DNA from: Deltaproteobacteria bacterium
Lineage (GTDB): Bacteria > UBA10199 > GCA-002796325 > JACPFF01
NCBI GenBank assembly: GCA_016210045.1
Contig: JACQUX010000017.1
Span: 84,754-148,753 of the forward strand
DNA: 64,000 nt
Reading direction: 5' to 3'
Shown: piece after piece, positions 1 to 8,177 of the stretch
Position numbering within the stretch: the first letter of the stretch is position 1
How the letters are laid out: every line of letters starts with the position of its first letter
Translations under genes and position numbers: made by a program
The notes under the pieces: model-generated
Seen by the model: only the letters and a program-made list of their open reading frames with translations
Databases searched by the model: none
What the model was told of the DNA's origin: nothing

Positions 1-1481
1 TGGCGCGTGACGAGGCGTTGGGTATTTTTGTCGAACAGATGGAAGCGTTGGTGGCCGGCGGCGTCGATTGCATCATATTGGAAACCTTTTTGGCACTCGA
101 CGAATTGGAAGTCGCCTATCAGGCGGCGCGGCAGGTCAGTGCGGTGCCGGTGATCGCGCAGCTCTCGTTTCAATTCGGGAGCAATGGCGAAGTGGTCGGC
201 GTTGCGCCGGAAGATGTGGTGCGACGGCTCGAGGCCTGGGGTGCGGATGTGATCGGGACCAATTGCGTGGCCGGGCCGGAGGGCGCGTTGCGTGTGGTGC
301 AGGCGATGCGCGCGGTGAGTCAGGCCAAGTTGTCGGCGATGCCGAACGCGGGTCTGCCGCAAGTGGTGGAAGGGCGCACGATTTATTTGGCGACGCCGGA
401 ATACATGGGCGAATACGCGCGGCGGCTGGTGCAGAGCGGCGCGAATTTAGTCGGCGGGTGTTGCGGCACGACGCCGGCCGAGATCGCCGAGATGCGCAAG
501 TTCTTGCAGTCGATCCAGCCGACGCCGCGAGTGATGATCGAAGTGACAGCCGTTGCGGCGCCGCCAGATGTGCAACCGTTGCCGACGGCAGCCAAGAGCG
601 CGTTTGCGGCGGGACTCGGGACCAAGTTTCAAGTGAGTGTGGAAGTCGATCCGCCGCGCGGGCTGGATCCGAAAGCGGTTATTGCGGGAGCGCGGTATTT
701 GCGCGAACACGGCGTCGATGCCGTGAACATCGCCGATGGAGCGCGCGCGATTGCGCGGATGAGTCCGATGGCGTTGGCGCTGATGATCAAAGAACACGTC
801 GGGATCGAGACGATCATCCACTACTGTTGCCGGGATCGGAACTTGCTCGGGATGCAGATGGACTTGATCGGGGCGCACGCGTTGGGACTGCACAATATGT
901 TGATCATCACGGGCGATCCGCCGAAGATGGGGAACTTTCCGCACGCCACCGGCGTGTTCGATGTCGACGCGATCGGGTTGCTCCACTTCGCGCGGATGCT
1001 GAATCATGGGCTCGATCTGGGCGGTCGGTCGTTGGGGGCCCCGGCGTCGTTGTTGCTCGGGTGCGGTTGTAATCCCGGCGCGATCAATCTGGATCTGGAA
1101 GTGGAGCGATATCGGAAGAAAGTCGCGGCCGGGGCGGAATTCGTTTTTTCTCAGCCGCTCTACGATCCGGCGATGCTGGAGACATTTTTACAGCGCACCG
1201 CTGATGTCCCGCCGATCCCGTTTTTTGTCGGCATCTTGCCGCTCGCGTCGTTAAAGAACGCCGAATTTCTGCATAACGAAGTGCCGGGGATGCAGATCCC
1301 GGCCGAGATCTTGGAGCGGATGCGCCGCGCGTCGTCGAAAGAGGCGCAACGCCGCGAAGGGATAATGATTGCGCAAGAGGCGCTCGTGGCGGCCAAGCGG
1401 CAGCCGCAAGTGCAAGGGGCGTACATTTTCCCGCCGTTCGGCAGTTATGAGGCCGTCGTGGAAGTGCTGCAGGTGTTGTAG
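1..1481 (+). CDS. Bifunctional homocysteine S-methyltransferase / methylenetetrahydrofolate reductase (5' truncated)
   Basis: The reading frame is open from base 3, so the N-terminus lies outside the window. The first ~180 visible residues form a homocysteine S-methyltransferase domain with the zinc-binding cysteines in GTNC and GGCCGTTP. From SVEVDPPRG onward (about residue 210) the protein is a MetF-type barrel that reduces methylene-THF to methyl-THF. This fusion is the YitJ-type arrangement known from Bacillus, so the enzyme is expected to act in the cytoplasm in methionine and one-carbon metabolism. Nothing in the visible part looks broken. The gene ends 27 bp before a convergent small secreted-protein gene, with no clear terminator between. 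Confidence 0.9.
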   Translation, partial: ARDEALGIFVEQMEALVAGGVDCIILETFLALDELEVAYQAARQVSAVPVIAQLSFQFGSNGEVVGVAPEDVVRRLEAWGADVIGTNCVAGPEGALRVVQAMRAVSQAKLSAMPNAGLPQVVEGRTIYLATPEYMGEYARRLVQSGANLVGGCCGTTPAEIAEMRKFLQSIQPTPRVMIEVTAVAAPPDVQPLPTAAKSAFAAGLGTKFQVSVEVDPPRGLDPKAVIAGARYLREHGVDAVNIADGARAIARMSPMALALMIKEHVGIETIIHYCCRDRNLLGMQMDLIGAHALGLHNMLIITGDPPKMGNFPHATGVFDVDAIGLLHFARMLNHGLDLGGRSLGAPASLLLGCGCNPGAINLDLEVERYRKKVAAGAEFVFSQPLYDPAMLETFLQRTADVPPIPFFVGILPLASLKNAEFLHNEVPGMQIPAEILERMRRASSKEAQRREGIMIAQEALVAAKRQPQVQGAYIFPPFGSYEAVVEVLQVL

Positions 1482-1508
1482 CCGACGCGCGTGAAAATAT
1501 TCCCGCGA

Positions 1509-1874
1509 CTACTTCTGCGGGGTGAGCGTTTCGGTGCCGAGGCCGGTGTCTTTGGGGCCTGCCCAGGTGCCGGTGAGTGTGCCGTCCGCGCCGATCGTGT
1601 ACGAGACGACGCCGTATCCGGCGGCTCCCCCCGTGCCCCAACCGACCGACAACACATTGCCGCTTTTAATGCCGACGCCGGTGTAGGTCGTGCCGACGCT
1701 CCACGCGAGTTGGTACAGGTCGCCTTTTTGCGTGATCGTCACGGTGCCGGTGTAATTTCCTTTGCCGCCGGGGTTCGTGCCCTTCACCGCGTATTTGCCG
1801 GCGAGTGCCAACGCGTGCGTACTGGCGAGACTGATGGCCACGAGTGCGAACGTGGCGAAAATGGTGCGGCGCAT
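1509..1874 (-). CDS. Small secreted protein of unknown function
   Basis: This encodes 121 residues with a classic N-terminal signal peptide (MRR, hydrophobic run, ALALA cleavage region). The mature part is rich in Gly, Thr and Tyr and has a repeated beta-strand look (NYTGTVTITQKGD, YTIGADGTLTGTW), so a small periplasmic or secreted beta-sandwich is likely. The ATG at 1872-1874 follows a strong AGGAGG ribosome site. I do not recognise the family. It is convergent with the methyltransferase gene and divergent from the NtrC-type regulator, with 246 bp of shared upstream DNA. Confidence 0.75.
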   Translation of the reverse strand: MRRTIFATFALVAISLASTHALALAGKYAVKGTNPGGKGNYTGTVTITQKGDLYQLAWSVGTTYTGVGIKSGNVLSVGWGTGGAAGYGVVSYTIGADGTLTGTWAGPKDTGLGTETLTPQK

Positions 1875-2120
1875 AGAGCCTCCTGAGTGAAAGTTTCACT
1901 CTCCATCGCCGATGAGCCGTTGAGGTGTCAAGATGGAAATGGCGTGCATTGCGCGTCGTGCGAGATCCCGGATTCCATGCGCTGAAGAGCGGACGATCAA
2001 GATAGTGGTCATTCGTCACGGCGACAATAACAGGCTGAAATAGAGTTGCTTTTTGTAAGACGCCGCCATGGAGCGATCCTTGCAATCTACTATTTATGAA
2101 AATTCAGAACGAGCACGCCT
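1875..2120. other. Divergent intergenic region
   Basis: This 246-bp gap separates the secreted-protein gene (leftward) from the NtrC-type regulator (rightward) and must carry both promoters. I see AT-rich stretches before the regulator, around 2080-2110, but no convincing -24/-12 promoter, riboswitch or repeat. Confidence 0.4.
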
Positions 2121-3533
2121 ATGCTGACACATATTTTGGCCATCGATGACAATCGAGAATTCCTGACCTATCTCCGCGTGGGACTCCGATCCCAGTGCAC
2201 GTTGTCGACAGCGGAAAATTTCGACGAGGGTGCGGTGCTGCTGCGTCGCCATCCTGTCGATATCGTGCTGCTCGATATTGCGCTGGGCCAGGAGAACGGG
2301 TTGCAACGGATACGGACCATCAAAGAACTGCGGCCGACTGCCGATGTCGTGATCGTCACCGGCCACAAGGATCCGCAGTTGTTGGTCACTGCGGTGCGGC
2401 TGGGCGCGGCGGACTACTTGATTAAACCGTTTGCGATCGAAGAAGTGGTCGCCATCCTGGAAAAATTGGCGCCGTATCGGGATATCCGAGAAAAACACGC
2501 CGCCTTTTTGGAAGATCTGAACGAGTCGTTTGGCGATCGACTGATCTTGGGACGATCGGCTTTTCTCCTGAGCCAACTGGAGCGGGCGCGCAAACTCAAG
2601 GGGCATGGGGCCAACATTTTGATCGAAGGCGAATCCGGCACGGGCAAGGAGCTCTTTGCCCGGTATATCCATCGACTCGACGAGCAACCCGATCGGCCCT
2701 TTGTGGCGATTAACTGTGCCGCCATCCCTGAAAATTTGCTCGAATCGGAGTTGTTCGGCCACGAAAAGGGGGCCTTCACAGGGGCCATCGAGCGGAAGAT
2801 CGGCAAGTTCGAACTCGCGCATCGTGGTGATTTGTTCTTGGACGAGGTCTCGTCGCTCAAAAAAGACCTGCAGGCCAAGATCCTGCGCGCGATTCAAGAA
2901 CAGGAAATTGTCCGCATTGGGAGCGTCAAATCGATACAAGTGCGCTTCCGCGTTATTGCCGCATGCAATGACGATCTCGAAGCGCTGGTTGAGCAGTCGC
3001 GGTTTCGTCGGGATCTGTTCCATCGGTTGCGCGTGATTACCTTACAGATTCCTCCACTCCGGGATCGCCGTGATGACATTCCGATCCTGGCCGCGGCATT
3101 TCTCAAGAAATATGCGACGATGCCGGGTTGGACTTTCAACAAGACGGCCATGATGGCGCTGCAACAGTATGCCTGGCCTGGAAACGTGCGCGAGTTGGAA
3201 AATTTGATCCAAAGCTTAGTGATCCTGGTGCCGGGCCCCACGATCATGCTCTCCGATTTGCCGGAGTGGATCTTTCACCAGCGTGCAACGGTCAGCAATG
3301 GCGCTGCGATCAACCACGAGGGGCCGTTGTCATTGCCCGATACGCCCGGCGAGTGCTTGGCGCTCAAAGAGTTCGTTGCGACGGCCGAGCAGGTCTATGT
3401 CGCACGCGCGTTGGAAATTATGAGTGGCGACAAGAGCAAGGCCGCTGCCATCCTCCAAGTCAGCCGCTCTCGACTGTATGAGAAGCTGAAAGATTGGGGC
3501 ATGACGAGCGGCGGGATAACGTCGTTGACGTAG
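2121..3533 (+). CDS. Sigma-54-dependent response regulator, NtrC family
   Basis: This 470-residue activator has the three standard parts. Residues ~4-120 are a receiver with acidic pair D9/D10, phospho-acceptor D52, T80 and K102. Residues ~140-370 are the AAA+ domain with Walker A GESGTGKE (170-177), the sigma-54-contacting GAFTGA loop (217-222) and Walker B LFLDEV. The C-terminus has a Fis-like helix-turn-helix (AAAILQVSRSRLYEKL). GAFTGA is intact, so it should open RNA polymerase-sigma-54 complexes. No full sensor kinase is adjacent, only the short DHp-like gene just downstream. Several -24/-12 promoters occur nearby (5866, 6077, 22517), making it the best local candidate to drive the NRPS locus; that link is inference. 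Confidence 0.93.
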   Translation: MLTHILAIDDNREFLTYLRVGLRSQCTLSTAENFDEGAVLLRRHPVDIVLLDIALGQENGLQRIRTIKELRPTADVVIVTGHKDPQLLVTAVRLGAADYLIKPFAIEEVVAILEKLAPYRDIREKHAAFLEDLNESFGDRLILGRSAFLLSQLERARKLKGHGANILIEGESGTGKELFARYIHRLDEQPDRPFVAINCAAIPENLLESELFGHEKGAFTGAIERKIGKFELAHRGDLFLDEVSSLKKDLQAKILRAIQEQEIVRIGSVKSIQVRFRVIAACNDDLEALVEQSRFRRDLFHRLRVITLQIPPLRDRRDDIPILAAAFLKKYATMPGWTFNKTAMMALQQYAWPGNVRELENLIQSLVILVPGPTIMLSDLPEWIFHQRATVSNGAAINHEGPLSLPDTPGECLALKEFVATAEQVYVARALEIMSGDKSKAAAILQVSRSRLYEKLKDWGMTSGGITSLT

Positions 3534-3544
3534 GGGAGCTAGTG

Positions 3545-3799
3545 ATGAACACGGAACTGACAGAATGCCTTCACGACATGCGAGGCGCGCTGACTGTGGT
3601 GTCCGGGTTTCTCCGCTGGCTCGATAGCCGCTTGTTTGCGGCCGATGGCCGTGATTTATATCACGCCTGCCGCATCAGCCTCGAGCGCATGGAAACGCAT
3701 TTGGAGCGGATGCACGACCTCGCTCACGAAGATCTGGCGACACCGCCACCCCGTGTTGAGGTGGTGAATGGGGCGTTGTGGTTGCATCCCATGCGATGA
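3545..3799 (+). CDS. Small stand-alone histidine-kinase DHp-like protein
   Basis: This encodes 84 residues, 11 bp after the NtrC-type gene, with a GGGGAG ribosome site before the ATG at 3545. Residues 9-22 (LHDMRGALTVVSGF) resemble the H-box of HisKA dimerisation domains (HD/E-x-R-xx-L), with His10 in the phospho-acceptor position. The following residues look helical, as in a two-helix DHp hairpin. There is no ATP-binding domain, so it cannot be a complete kinase. It could be a phosphotransfer partner or a remnant. Its last 125 bp overlap the convergent threonine-synthase-like gene. Confidence 0.55.
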   Translation: MNTELTECLHDMRGALTVVSGFLRWLDSRLFAADGRDLYHACRISLERMETHLERMHDLAHEDLATPPPRVEVVNGALWLHPMR

Positions 3800-5006
3800 G
3801 AGTGGTCGGAACGGGGTGCGGTGGACGATCGGCGCCTGTGACATTCACCAAGATCGGCTGTGTCGGAGGGAGCTTTCCCGCGCGTGCCATTTCGAGCATC
3901 GCGGCGACGGCAGTGGCACTGGCATAGCAGGCCTCGATGCCTTCATATTCCCAAAGTCGCAAGCGGGCTTCACGAATCGCGGCATCATCGACCGCAAGAA
4001 TGCCGCCGTTCGTGTCGAGCGCAAGCTGGTGGATGTAGGGATATGTTCGGCGTGGATTGCCCCGCAGAATGGCGGTCGCCAACCCTTGCGGATTCTCGAT
4101 CACATGGTGGGGTTGTATCCGATCGTACCCTTCGTGAAAGGCGGTTGCCATGGGCGCACATCGGGTTTGTTGTACGGCGAAGAAGCGAGGCAGCGTGTCC
4201 CATGCCCGCAACACCGCGTACTCGAGCGCCCCCTTGTACGCGCCGAGTAATCCCATGCCACTGCTCACCGCTTGAAACACGGCATAGGGAGGCGTTTTGA
4301 TGGCGTCGAATGCCTCCAAATACGCGAGCTTCAGGCCTTCGCGTCGGGCGGGGTTGAAAAAGCCGCCTTCATAGACGATGTCTCGGTTGCGGGTAAACGC
4401 CACCGCCGCGTTTCCGGCCTGCACAAAATCGGTATCGACCACATACGTCGTGATGCACGGATGGTCCGCATAGTTCAGTCGCGGGAGGAAATAGCGTGCC
4501 ACGAAGAGGTGAGCATGGAAACCGGTTTGCAGCTGCACGCCTCGGGCGTACGCGGTGGAGATGTTGCCGGAGGAGGCCAACGCGAAGGTCCGAATACCGA
4601 ACTGACGCAGATAGGCGAGCCCCAGCGAGACGACGCGATCTTTTGTCGTGCGCGTGGGATTGGTGGTTTCATCTTTGAGATAGAGCCGGCGGAGTCCTAC
4701 GGATCGGCCCAACGCCCGTGCATGGAGACAGGGGGTATTTCCGTCTCCCAGCCATACCAGATCGTTGCGGTGGGCTAACGGCAGGAGATCCCAGAAGCGC
4801 TCGATCGGATTGCCGCGGCGGTGTTGCCGCACCCGAGTCAGATCATAAAAAACGTCGATGGCTCCGCCACAGGTGAGGCATCGGGTTATGAATTGTGCCG
4901 TGTAGGGTTGTTTGCAGACGACACAGCGATAATCCACGCACTTCTCCCCGCGACGTGCGGATCGTGGGGTCACTATTAATTCCCGATAGTGCCAGCTGCG
5001 GCCCAT
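3675..5006 (-). CDS. Threonine-synthase-like PLP enzyme (fold type II)
   Basis: This encodes 443 residues if the ATG at 5006 is used (GGAG at suitable spacing). A GTG at 4937 behind GGGGAGA, just before the zinc ribbon, is an alternative. The N-terminal ribbon (CVVC...CLTC) is followed by a PLP-dependent domain with DGNTP, the PLP-lysine motif TTKDR and the ASSGNIS phosphate/substrate loop, as in threonine synthases. The motif before the lysine (NPTRTTKD) departs from the usual PTGSFKD, so the substrate may differ from phosphohomoserine. It lies 28 bp behind the DUF4097-like gene and likely shares its sigma-54 promoter. It may make an unusual amino acid for the NRPS, but this is inference. 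Its C-terminal tail overlaps the convergent DHp-like gene by 125 bp. Confidence 0.75.
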   Translation of the reverse strand: MGRSWHYRELIVTPRSARRGEKCVDYRCVVCKQPYTAQFITRCLTCGGAIDVFYDLTRVRQHRRGNPIERFWDLLPLAHRNDLVWLGDGNTPCLHARALGRSVGLRRLYLKDETTNPTRTTKDRVVSLGLAYLRQFGIRTFALASSGNISTAYARGVQLQTGFHAHLFVARYFLPRLNYADHPCITTYVVDTDFVQAGNAAVAFTRNRDIVYEGGFFNPARREGLKLAYLEAFDAIKTPPYAVFQAVSSGMGLLGAYKGALEYAVLRAWDTLPRFFAVQQTRCAPMATAFHEGYDRIQPHHVIENPQGLATAILRGNPRRTYPYIHQLALDTNGGILAVDDAAIREARLRLWEYEGIEACYASATAVAAMLEMARAGKLPPTQPILVNVTGADRPPHPVPTTLIAWDATTTPHSPPQHGVAVSPDLRERGRASAPNAFPCARG

Positions 5007-5034
5007 AGATACTCCGCTCGGTCCGGGACTCGTC

Positions 5035-5826
5035 TTACTTTTCCAACACGGCGAAGGCCCCAAAGGCCATTTTGCCGTGGATCTTGAAGCCGGCGTTGGC
5101 CCGTTCCGTCACTTTGACCGTTCGTGAGACCACGGGGGTTCGCCGGAGCTGGACATCGGCGTCAGATCCCTTCGGTAGTGTCAGATTGATCGTGCCTGCT
5201 GCCGCCTCAAAATTCACGGCGCCGGGATTGGGCAAGCGACTCCATTCCAAATTGACCTGGCCGGTGGCGAGTTCGATCTCGGTGCGTGGTGAACGGACGA
5301 TCCCGTGGACCAATCCCGCGCCCACTTCCAGACGCACGTCGCCGTCGAGATTGCGCAACGTCAGTTCGCCCGCCGCGACTCCGGCGCGTAATTTGAATTG
5401 GCGCGGCATTGTCACGTCCATATCGACGGCGCAGTCTTCGCCGGACGCGTGGGTGACAATACGGAACGTGGATCCGGCGTTGATGAACTGCGGATTGCAG
5501 CGTGCGCTGCCCTGCCGGCGCGTATAGGTCACGGTGATTTTTTTATTGTCGGTGCCGGTAATCGTAGTGCGGCCTTCTTCTTGGGCTATGCGCAGGGTGT
5601 CGAATCCACTTGCGGCGACTTCGTGCCGGTTCGATGCGGCGTCGGTTGGGGGCGCGGCCGGGATAAGGCGTTGTACGGCGGTCGCCACGGCGGCGATAGT
5701 CGGGCTACCCATAGAACCTCCTTGTGGTGGTTGTGGCCATGGATTGGCCAATAGTGGTGACGTGCACAACAGCGTGAGGAGCGCGAGGCTTCCCAGATAG
5801 TGTAGTGCTCTCGATCGTTGCGGCAT
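5035..5826 (-). CDS. Exported DUF4097-like beta-helix protein
   Basis: This encodes 263 residues starting with a signal peptide (LGSLALLTLLCTSPLLANP). From about residue 75 on, the chain has the short repeated strands typical of DUF4097 adhesin-like domains (GELTLRNLDGDVRLEVGAG, then GQVNLEWSRLP, then GTINLTLPKG). It is probably periplasmic or surface-located; the function is unknown. The ATG at 5824-5826 follows GGGAGG. A near-perfect sigma-54 promoter lies 40 bp upstream on the same strand (5866-5881), so this gene and the downstream PLP enzyme should respond to an enhancer-binding activator. Confidence 0.7.
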   Translation of the reverse strand: MPQRSRALHYLGSLALLTLLCTSPLLANPWPQPPQGGSMGSPTIAAVATAVQRLIPAAPPTDAASNRHEVAASGFDTLRIAQEEGRTTITGTDNKKITVTYTRRQGSARCNPQFINAGSTFRIVTHASGEDCAVDMDVTMPRQFKLRAGVAAGELTLRNLDGDVRLEVGAGLVHGIVRSPRTEIELATGQVNLEWSRLPNPGAVNFEAAAGTINLTLPKGSDADVQLRRTPVVSRTVKVTERANAGFKIHGKMAFGAFAVLEK

Positions 5827-5865
5827 GTGGCCTCCCGTGTCTCGTTGGTTGCGATGCGTTAATTA

Positions 5866-5881
5866 AGCAATGCGTGTGCCA
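5866..5881 (-). promoter_or_regulatory. Sigma-54 (-24/-12) promoter for the DUF4097/PLP-enzyme unit
   Basis: Read on the minus strand the site is TGGCAC-N5-TTGCT, matching the TGGCAC-N5-TTGC consensus with exact spacing. The -12 C is at 5867, predicting a start near 5855 and a 5' leader of about 29 nt that includes the GGGAGG ribosome site. It is divergent from the similar promoter at 6077. Confidence 0.75.
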
Positions 5882-5974
5882 CGGTCATGGTGGGCGAAAG
5901 CGAACGAGGTGCGTGGGTTTTTCGGTGCGTCTCATGTTGCTGGTCGGTGCGCAGTGTCCATTTTTTCAGACAAT

Positions 5975-5994
5975 CATTCCGAGCCTTCGGAATG
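5975..5994. promoter_or_regulatory. Candidate activator site (dyad) between divergent sigma-54 promoters
   Basis: A perfect 8-bp dyad, CATTCCGA-N4-TCGGAATG, lies roughly 90 bp from each of the divergent -24/-12 promoters at 5866 and 6077, the usual zone for enhancer-binding proteins. A diverged copy sharing TCCG-N5-TCGGAAT is found at 22392-22411, before the third promoter. The binding protein is unknown; the NtrC-type regulator at 2121 is the obvious candidate. Confidence 0.45.
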
Positions 5995-6076
5995 CGCTGG
6001 AAAGATCGTCGTGCGATTCACCCGACTGGCACCATGTTCCTCTGCGCAATGCGTGTGCTCTTCGGTATCAGATGGG

Positions 6077-6092
6077 TGGCACATCGCTTGCT
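6077..6092 (+). promoter_or_regulatory. Sigma-54 (-24/-12) promoter for the PPTase-mutE-FAAL-MFS operon
   Basis: TGGCAC-ATCGC-TTGCT matches the consensus with exact spacing. The -12 C at 6091 predicts transcription from about 6102-6103, only 3-4 nt before the ATG at 6106. The message would be almost leaderless unless the ATG at 6127 is the true start. The arrangement is copied exactly at 22517. Confidence 0.8.
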
Positions 6093-6105
6093 CTATCATC
6101 TGCCC

Positions 6106-6816
6106 ATGAATGCTGCCAGAGATGCGATGGACCATGTGGCGACCCACGCGATGCAGTTGCGGTCGGATCAGGATCTCCGCTGGCTGGATGACCATTTTGC
6201 GCCGGACGTCGATGCGCGGGGTGTTACGTTCCCGGTGACGCGGCGCTGCGAATTTTTGGCCGGCCGCTACTGCGCGCAACAAGCGTTGCAACAGATCGTT
6301 TCCCCGCCGATCCCATGGATTCCGGCCGGGCACGATCGATCCCCGCGTTGGCCCGACGGCATTGTCGGCTCCATTACCCACACGACAGACTATGTTGCGG
6401 CGGCAGTCGCGCGCAGTGACCGGATCGGTGCGTTGGGGATCGATTCGGAATCGTTGCTCCCAGCGACTGTGGTGCGGGAGATGGCCGCACTCGTGGCATA
6501 CCCTGAAGAATTGGCGCTTTTCCGGTCCGCCGCTCCTTCCCTCGCGGAGGCGCGTGTCGCCGTCACGCTCTGCTTTTCTATGAAGGAGAGTCTCTTTAAA
6601 TGTCTCTATCCACTGACCCAGCGGTATGTTGATTTTTTGAGCGCGCAGATCATCGCCGTTCATGCGGAGACCGGGACGCTGCGGCTCACGTTGTGCGCTG
6701 CGTGGTCGGATCGGTTCCCAGCGGCCTGGGCATGCGATGGCGGTTTCAGGTTGGATGGGTCGCGGGTGCATACCTGGGTCGCGTTGCCGGCCAGCTCGCG
6801 GAGGATGCCGTCGTGA
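6106..6816 (+). CDS. 4'-phosphopantetheinyl transferase, EntD type
   Basis: This enzyme moves phosphopantetheine from coenzyme A onto carrier-protein serines, here most likely the four carrier domains of the 11-kb NRPS. The 236-residue product has the EntD-family landmarks in order: RRCEFLAGRYCA, SITHT, the metal-binding GIDSE, and FSMKESLFKCLYP. The ATG at 6106 is preferred for its fit to the family N-terminus and because no better site lies upstream. An ATG at 6127 is possible, giving 229 residues. It is the first gene of a four-gene coupled operon, and its stop overlaps the start of the mutase gene (TGATG). Confidence 0.9.
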   Translation: MNAARDAMDHVATHAMQLRSDQDLRWLDDHFAPDVDARGVTFPVTRRCEFLAGRYCAQQALQQIVSPPIPWIPAGHDRSPRWPDGIVGSITHTTDYVAAAVARSDRIGALGIDSESLLPATVVREMAALVAYPEELALFRSAAPSLAEARVAVTLCFSMKESLFKCLYPLTQRYVDFLSAQIIAVHAETGTLRLTLCAAWSDRFPAAWACDGGFRLDGSRVHTWVALPASSRRMPS

Positions 6817-8177
6817 TGCCGATGCCGGCCAGCTGCGGAGCACTGCCGACGTGCGCGGAGGTCATCGCGCATCTCCGATCGCTGACCAAGCCGACGGTGG
6901 CGGCGTTGTTGGCTCGGGCCGATCAAGGCAGCACGTTACTGGTGCAGCCGCGTTGCGGGGTCGGCGCGCACGCCGCGATGCGTGCGTTGCTGGAACAATG
7001 CGAGCGCGAGGGGCGGCCCGACATTCTTACGATCACGATCGATTCCCATACGCGGCTCCAGGCCTTCGAGCGAGCGGCGGCCATGTTGGCCGCGCACCCG
7101 GACCAACTCAACGGCTATCCGCTGTGCGCGCATGGATGGCGCAACGGGCGGGAGTTGAACGCGTGTGTTGCCGTGCCGCTGCAAGTGCGGCACGGATCTC
7201 CCGATGCCCGCGCGCTCTTTGCGATGAGTCTGGCGAGTGGGTTGACGGCCTTTGAGGGCGGCGGGATCACTTATAATGTTCCCTATTGTAAGGATGTGCC
7301 GCTCACGACGTCGCTGCAGGCCTGGGCGGAAATCGACGCCTGGTGCGGGGAGTTGGCGCAGCACGGGATTATCGTTGATCGTGAGTTGTTCGGCACGCTG
7401 ACGGCGGCGCTGATGCCGCCGTCGCTCAGTGTGGCCATCGTGCTGCTGGAAGCCCTGTTAGCCGCCCGCGCCGGGGTGCGCTGTATTTCGCTGGCCTATC
7501 CACAAGGGGGCCATGTGGCGCAGGATGTGGCGGCGCTGCGCGTGTTGCGGAAGTTGGCCCGCGAATATCTGCCGGCCTCCGTACAATGCTATCCCGTGCT
7601 CCATGAATTCATGGGGGCATTTCCGGCCGATGCGGCCGTCGCGCAAGGATTGATCTTTTACGGTGCCATCGTCGCCCGGTTGGGACGTGCCACAAAAATT
7701 GTGACCAAGACGTATGCCGAGGCGCTCGGCATTCCCACCGTCCACGAGAATATTCAGGGCATTCGCTTGGCCAAGGCGGCCCAGACGCCGATGTTCGACT
7801 GGGTGACGATCGACGAGGCGGCAGTCGCCGAAGAGGAGGCGTGGATGATGGAGGAAGTCCGCGCACTCCTGGCGCCGCCGTTGGACGCGCCGGATCTGTC
7901 CGCTGCGATTGTCGCCGCATTCACGCGCGGCCGGCTCGACGTGCCGTTTGCGGCCAGTCGACATGTGCGGTCGGCGGTGATTCCGATGCGGGATGCCGGC
8001 GGGGCCATCCGATATGCCGAGTGTGCCCAACTGCCGTTTTCTGAACGCGTGCGGCGACGGCATCGCCGACAATTACGGCTGGCGTCGGCCGCCTCAACGC
8101 ACACGATGGCGAATTTCGTGCCCCAACTACAAGCGAGCATCGATTATTTTGCCACGCAGGAGGTCCCGACATCATGA
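6816..8177 (+). CDS. glmE: Glutamate mutase (methylaspartate mutase) E subunit
   Basis: The 453-residue product matches the substrate-binding barrel subunit of adenosylcobalamin-dependent glutamate mutase. Together with the S subunit this enzyme turns L-glutamate into (2S,3S)-3-methylaspartate. Recognisable stretches are TIDSHTR (the family's active-site loop), FEGGGITYNVPYCK, TTSLQAWAEID and SLAYPQGGH. The length is close to the family's ~480. An ATG at 6816, or GTG at 6813, follows GGAGG and overlaps the PPTase stop. The partner S subunit is not next door but 14 kb away at 22546, across the NRPS, behind a matching promoter. In the friulimicin and vicenistatin clusters such a mutase supplies methylaspartate, and the same is inferred here. 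Confidence 0.9.
   Translation: MPMPASCGALPTCAEVIAHLRSLTKPTVAALLARADQGSTLLVQPRCGVGAHAAMRALLEQCEREGRPDILTITIDSHTRLQAFERAAAMLAAHPDQLNGYPLCAHGWRNGRELNACVAVPLQVRHGSPDARALFAMSLASGLTAFEGGGITYNVPYCKDVPLTTSLQAWAEIDAWCGELAQHGIIVDRELFGTLTAALMPPSLSVAIVLLEALLAARAGVRCISLAYPQGGHVAQDVAALRVLRKLAREYLPASVQCYPVLHEFMGAFPADAAVAQGLIFYGAIVARLGRATKIVTKTYAEALGIPTVHENIQGIRLAKAAQTPMFDWVTIDEAAVAEEEAWMMEEVRALLAPPLDAPDLSAAIVAAFTRGRLDVPFAASRHVRSAVIPMRDAGGAIRYAECAQLPFSERVRRRHRRQLRLASAASTHTMANFVPQLQASIDYFATQEVPTS

Noticed and set aside
1900..1960. TGGCG-TGCA-TTGCG as a sigma-54 promoter for the NtrC gene
   Set aside because: The spacing between the two elements is two bases too short.
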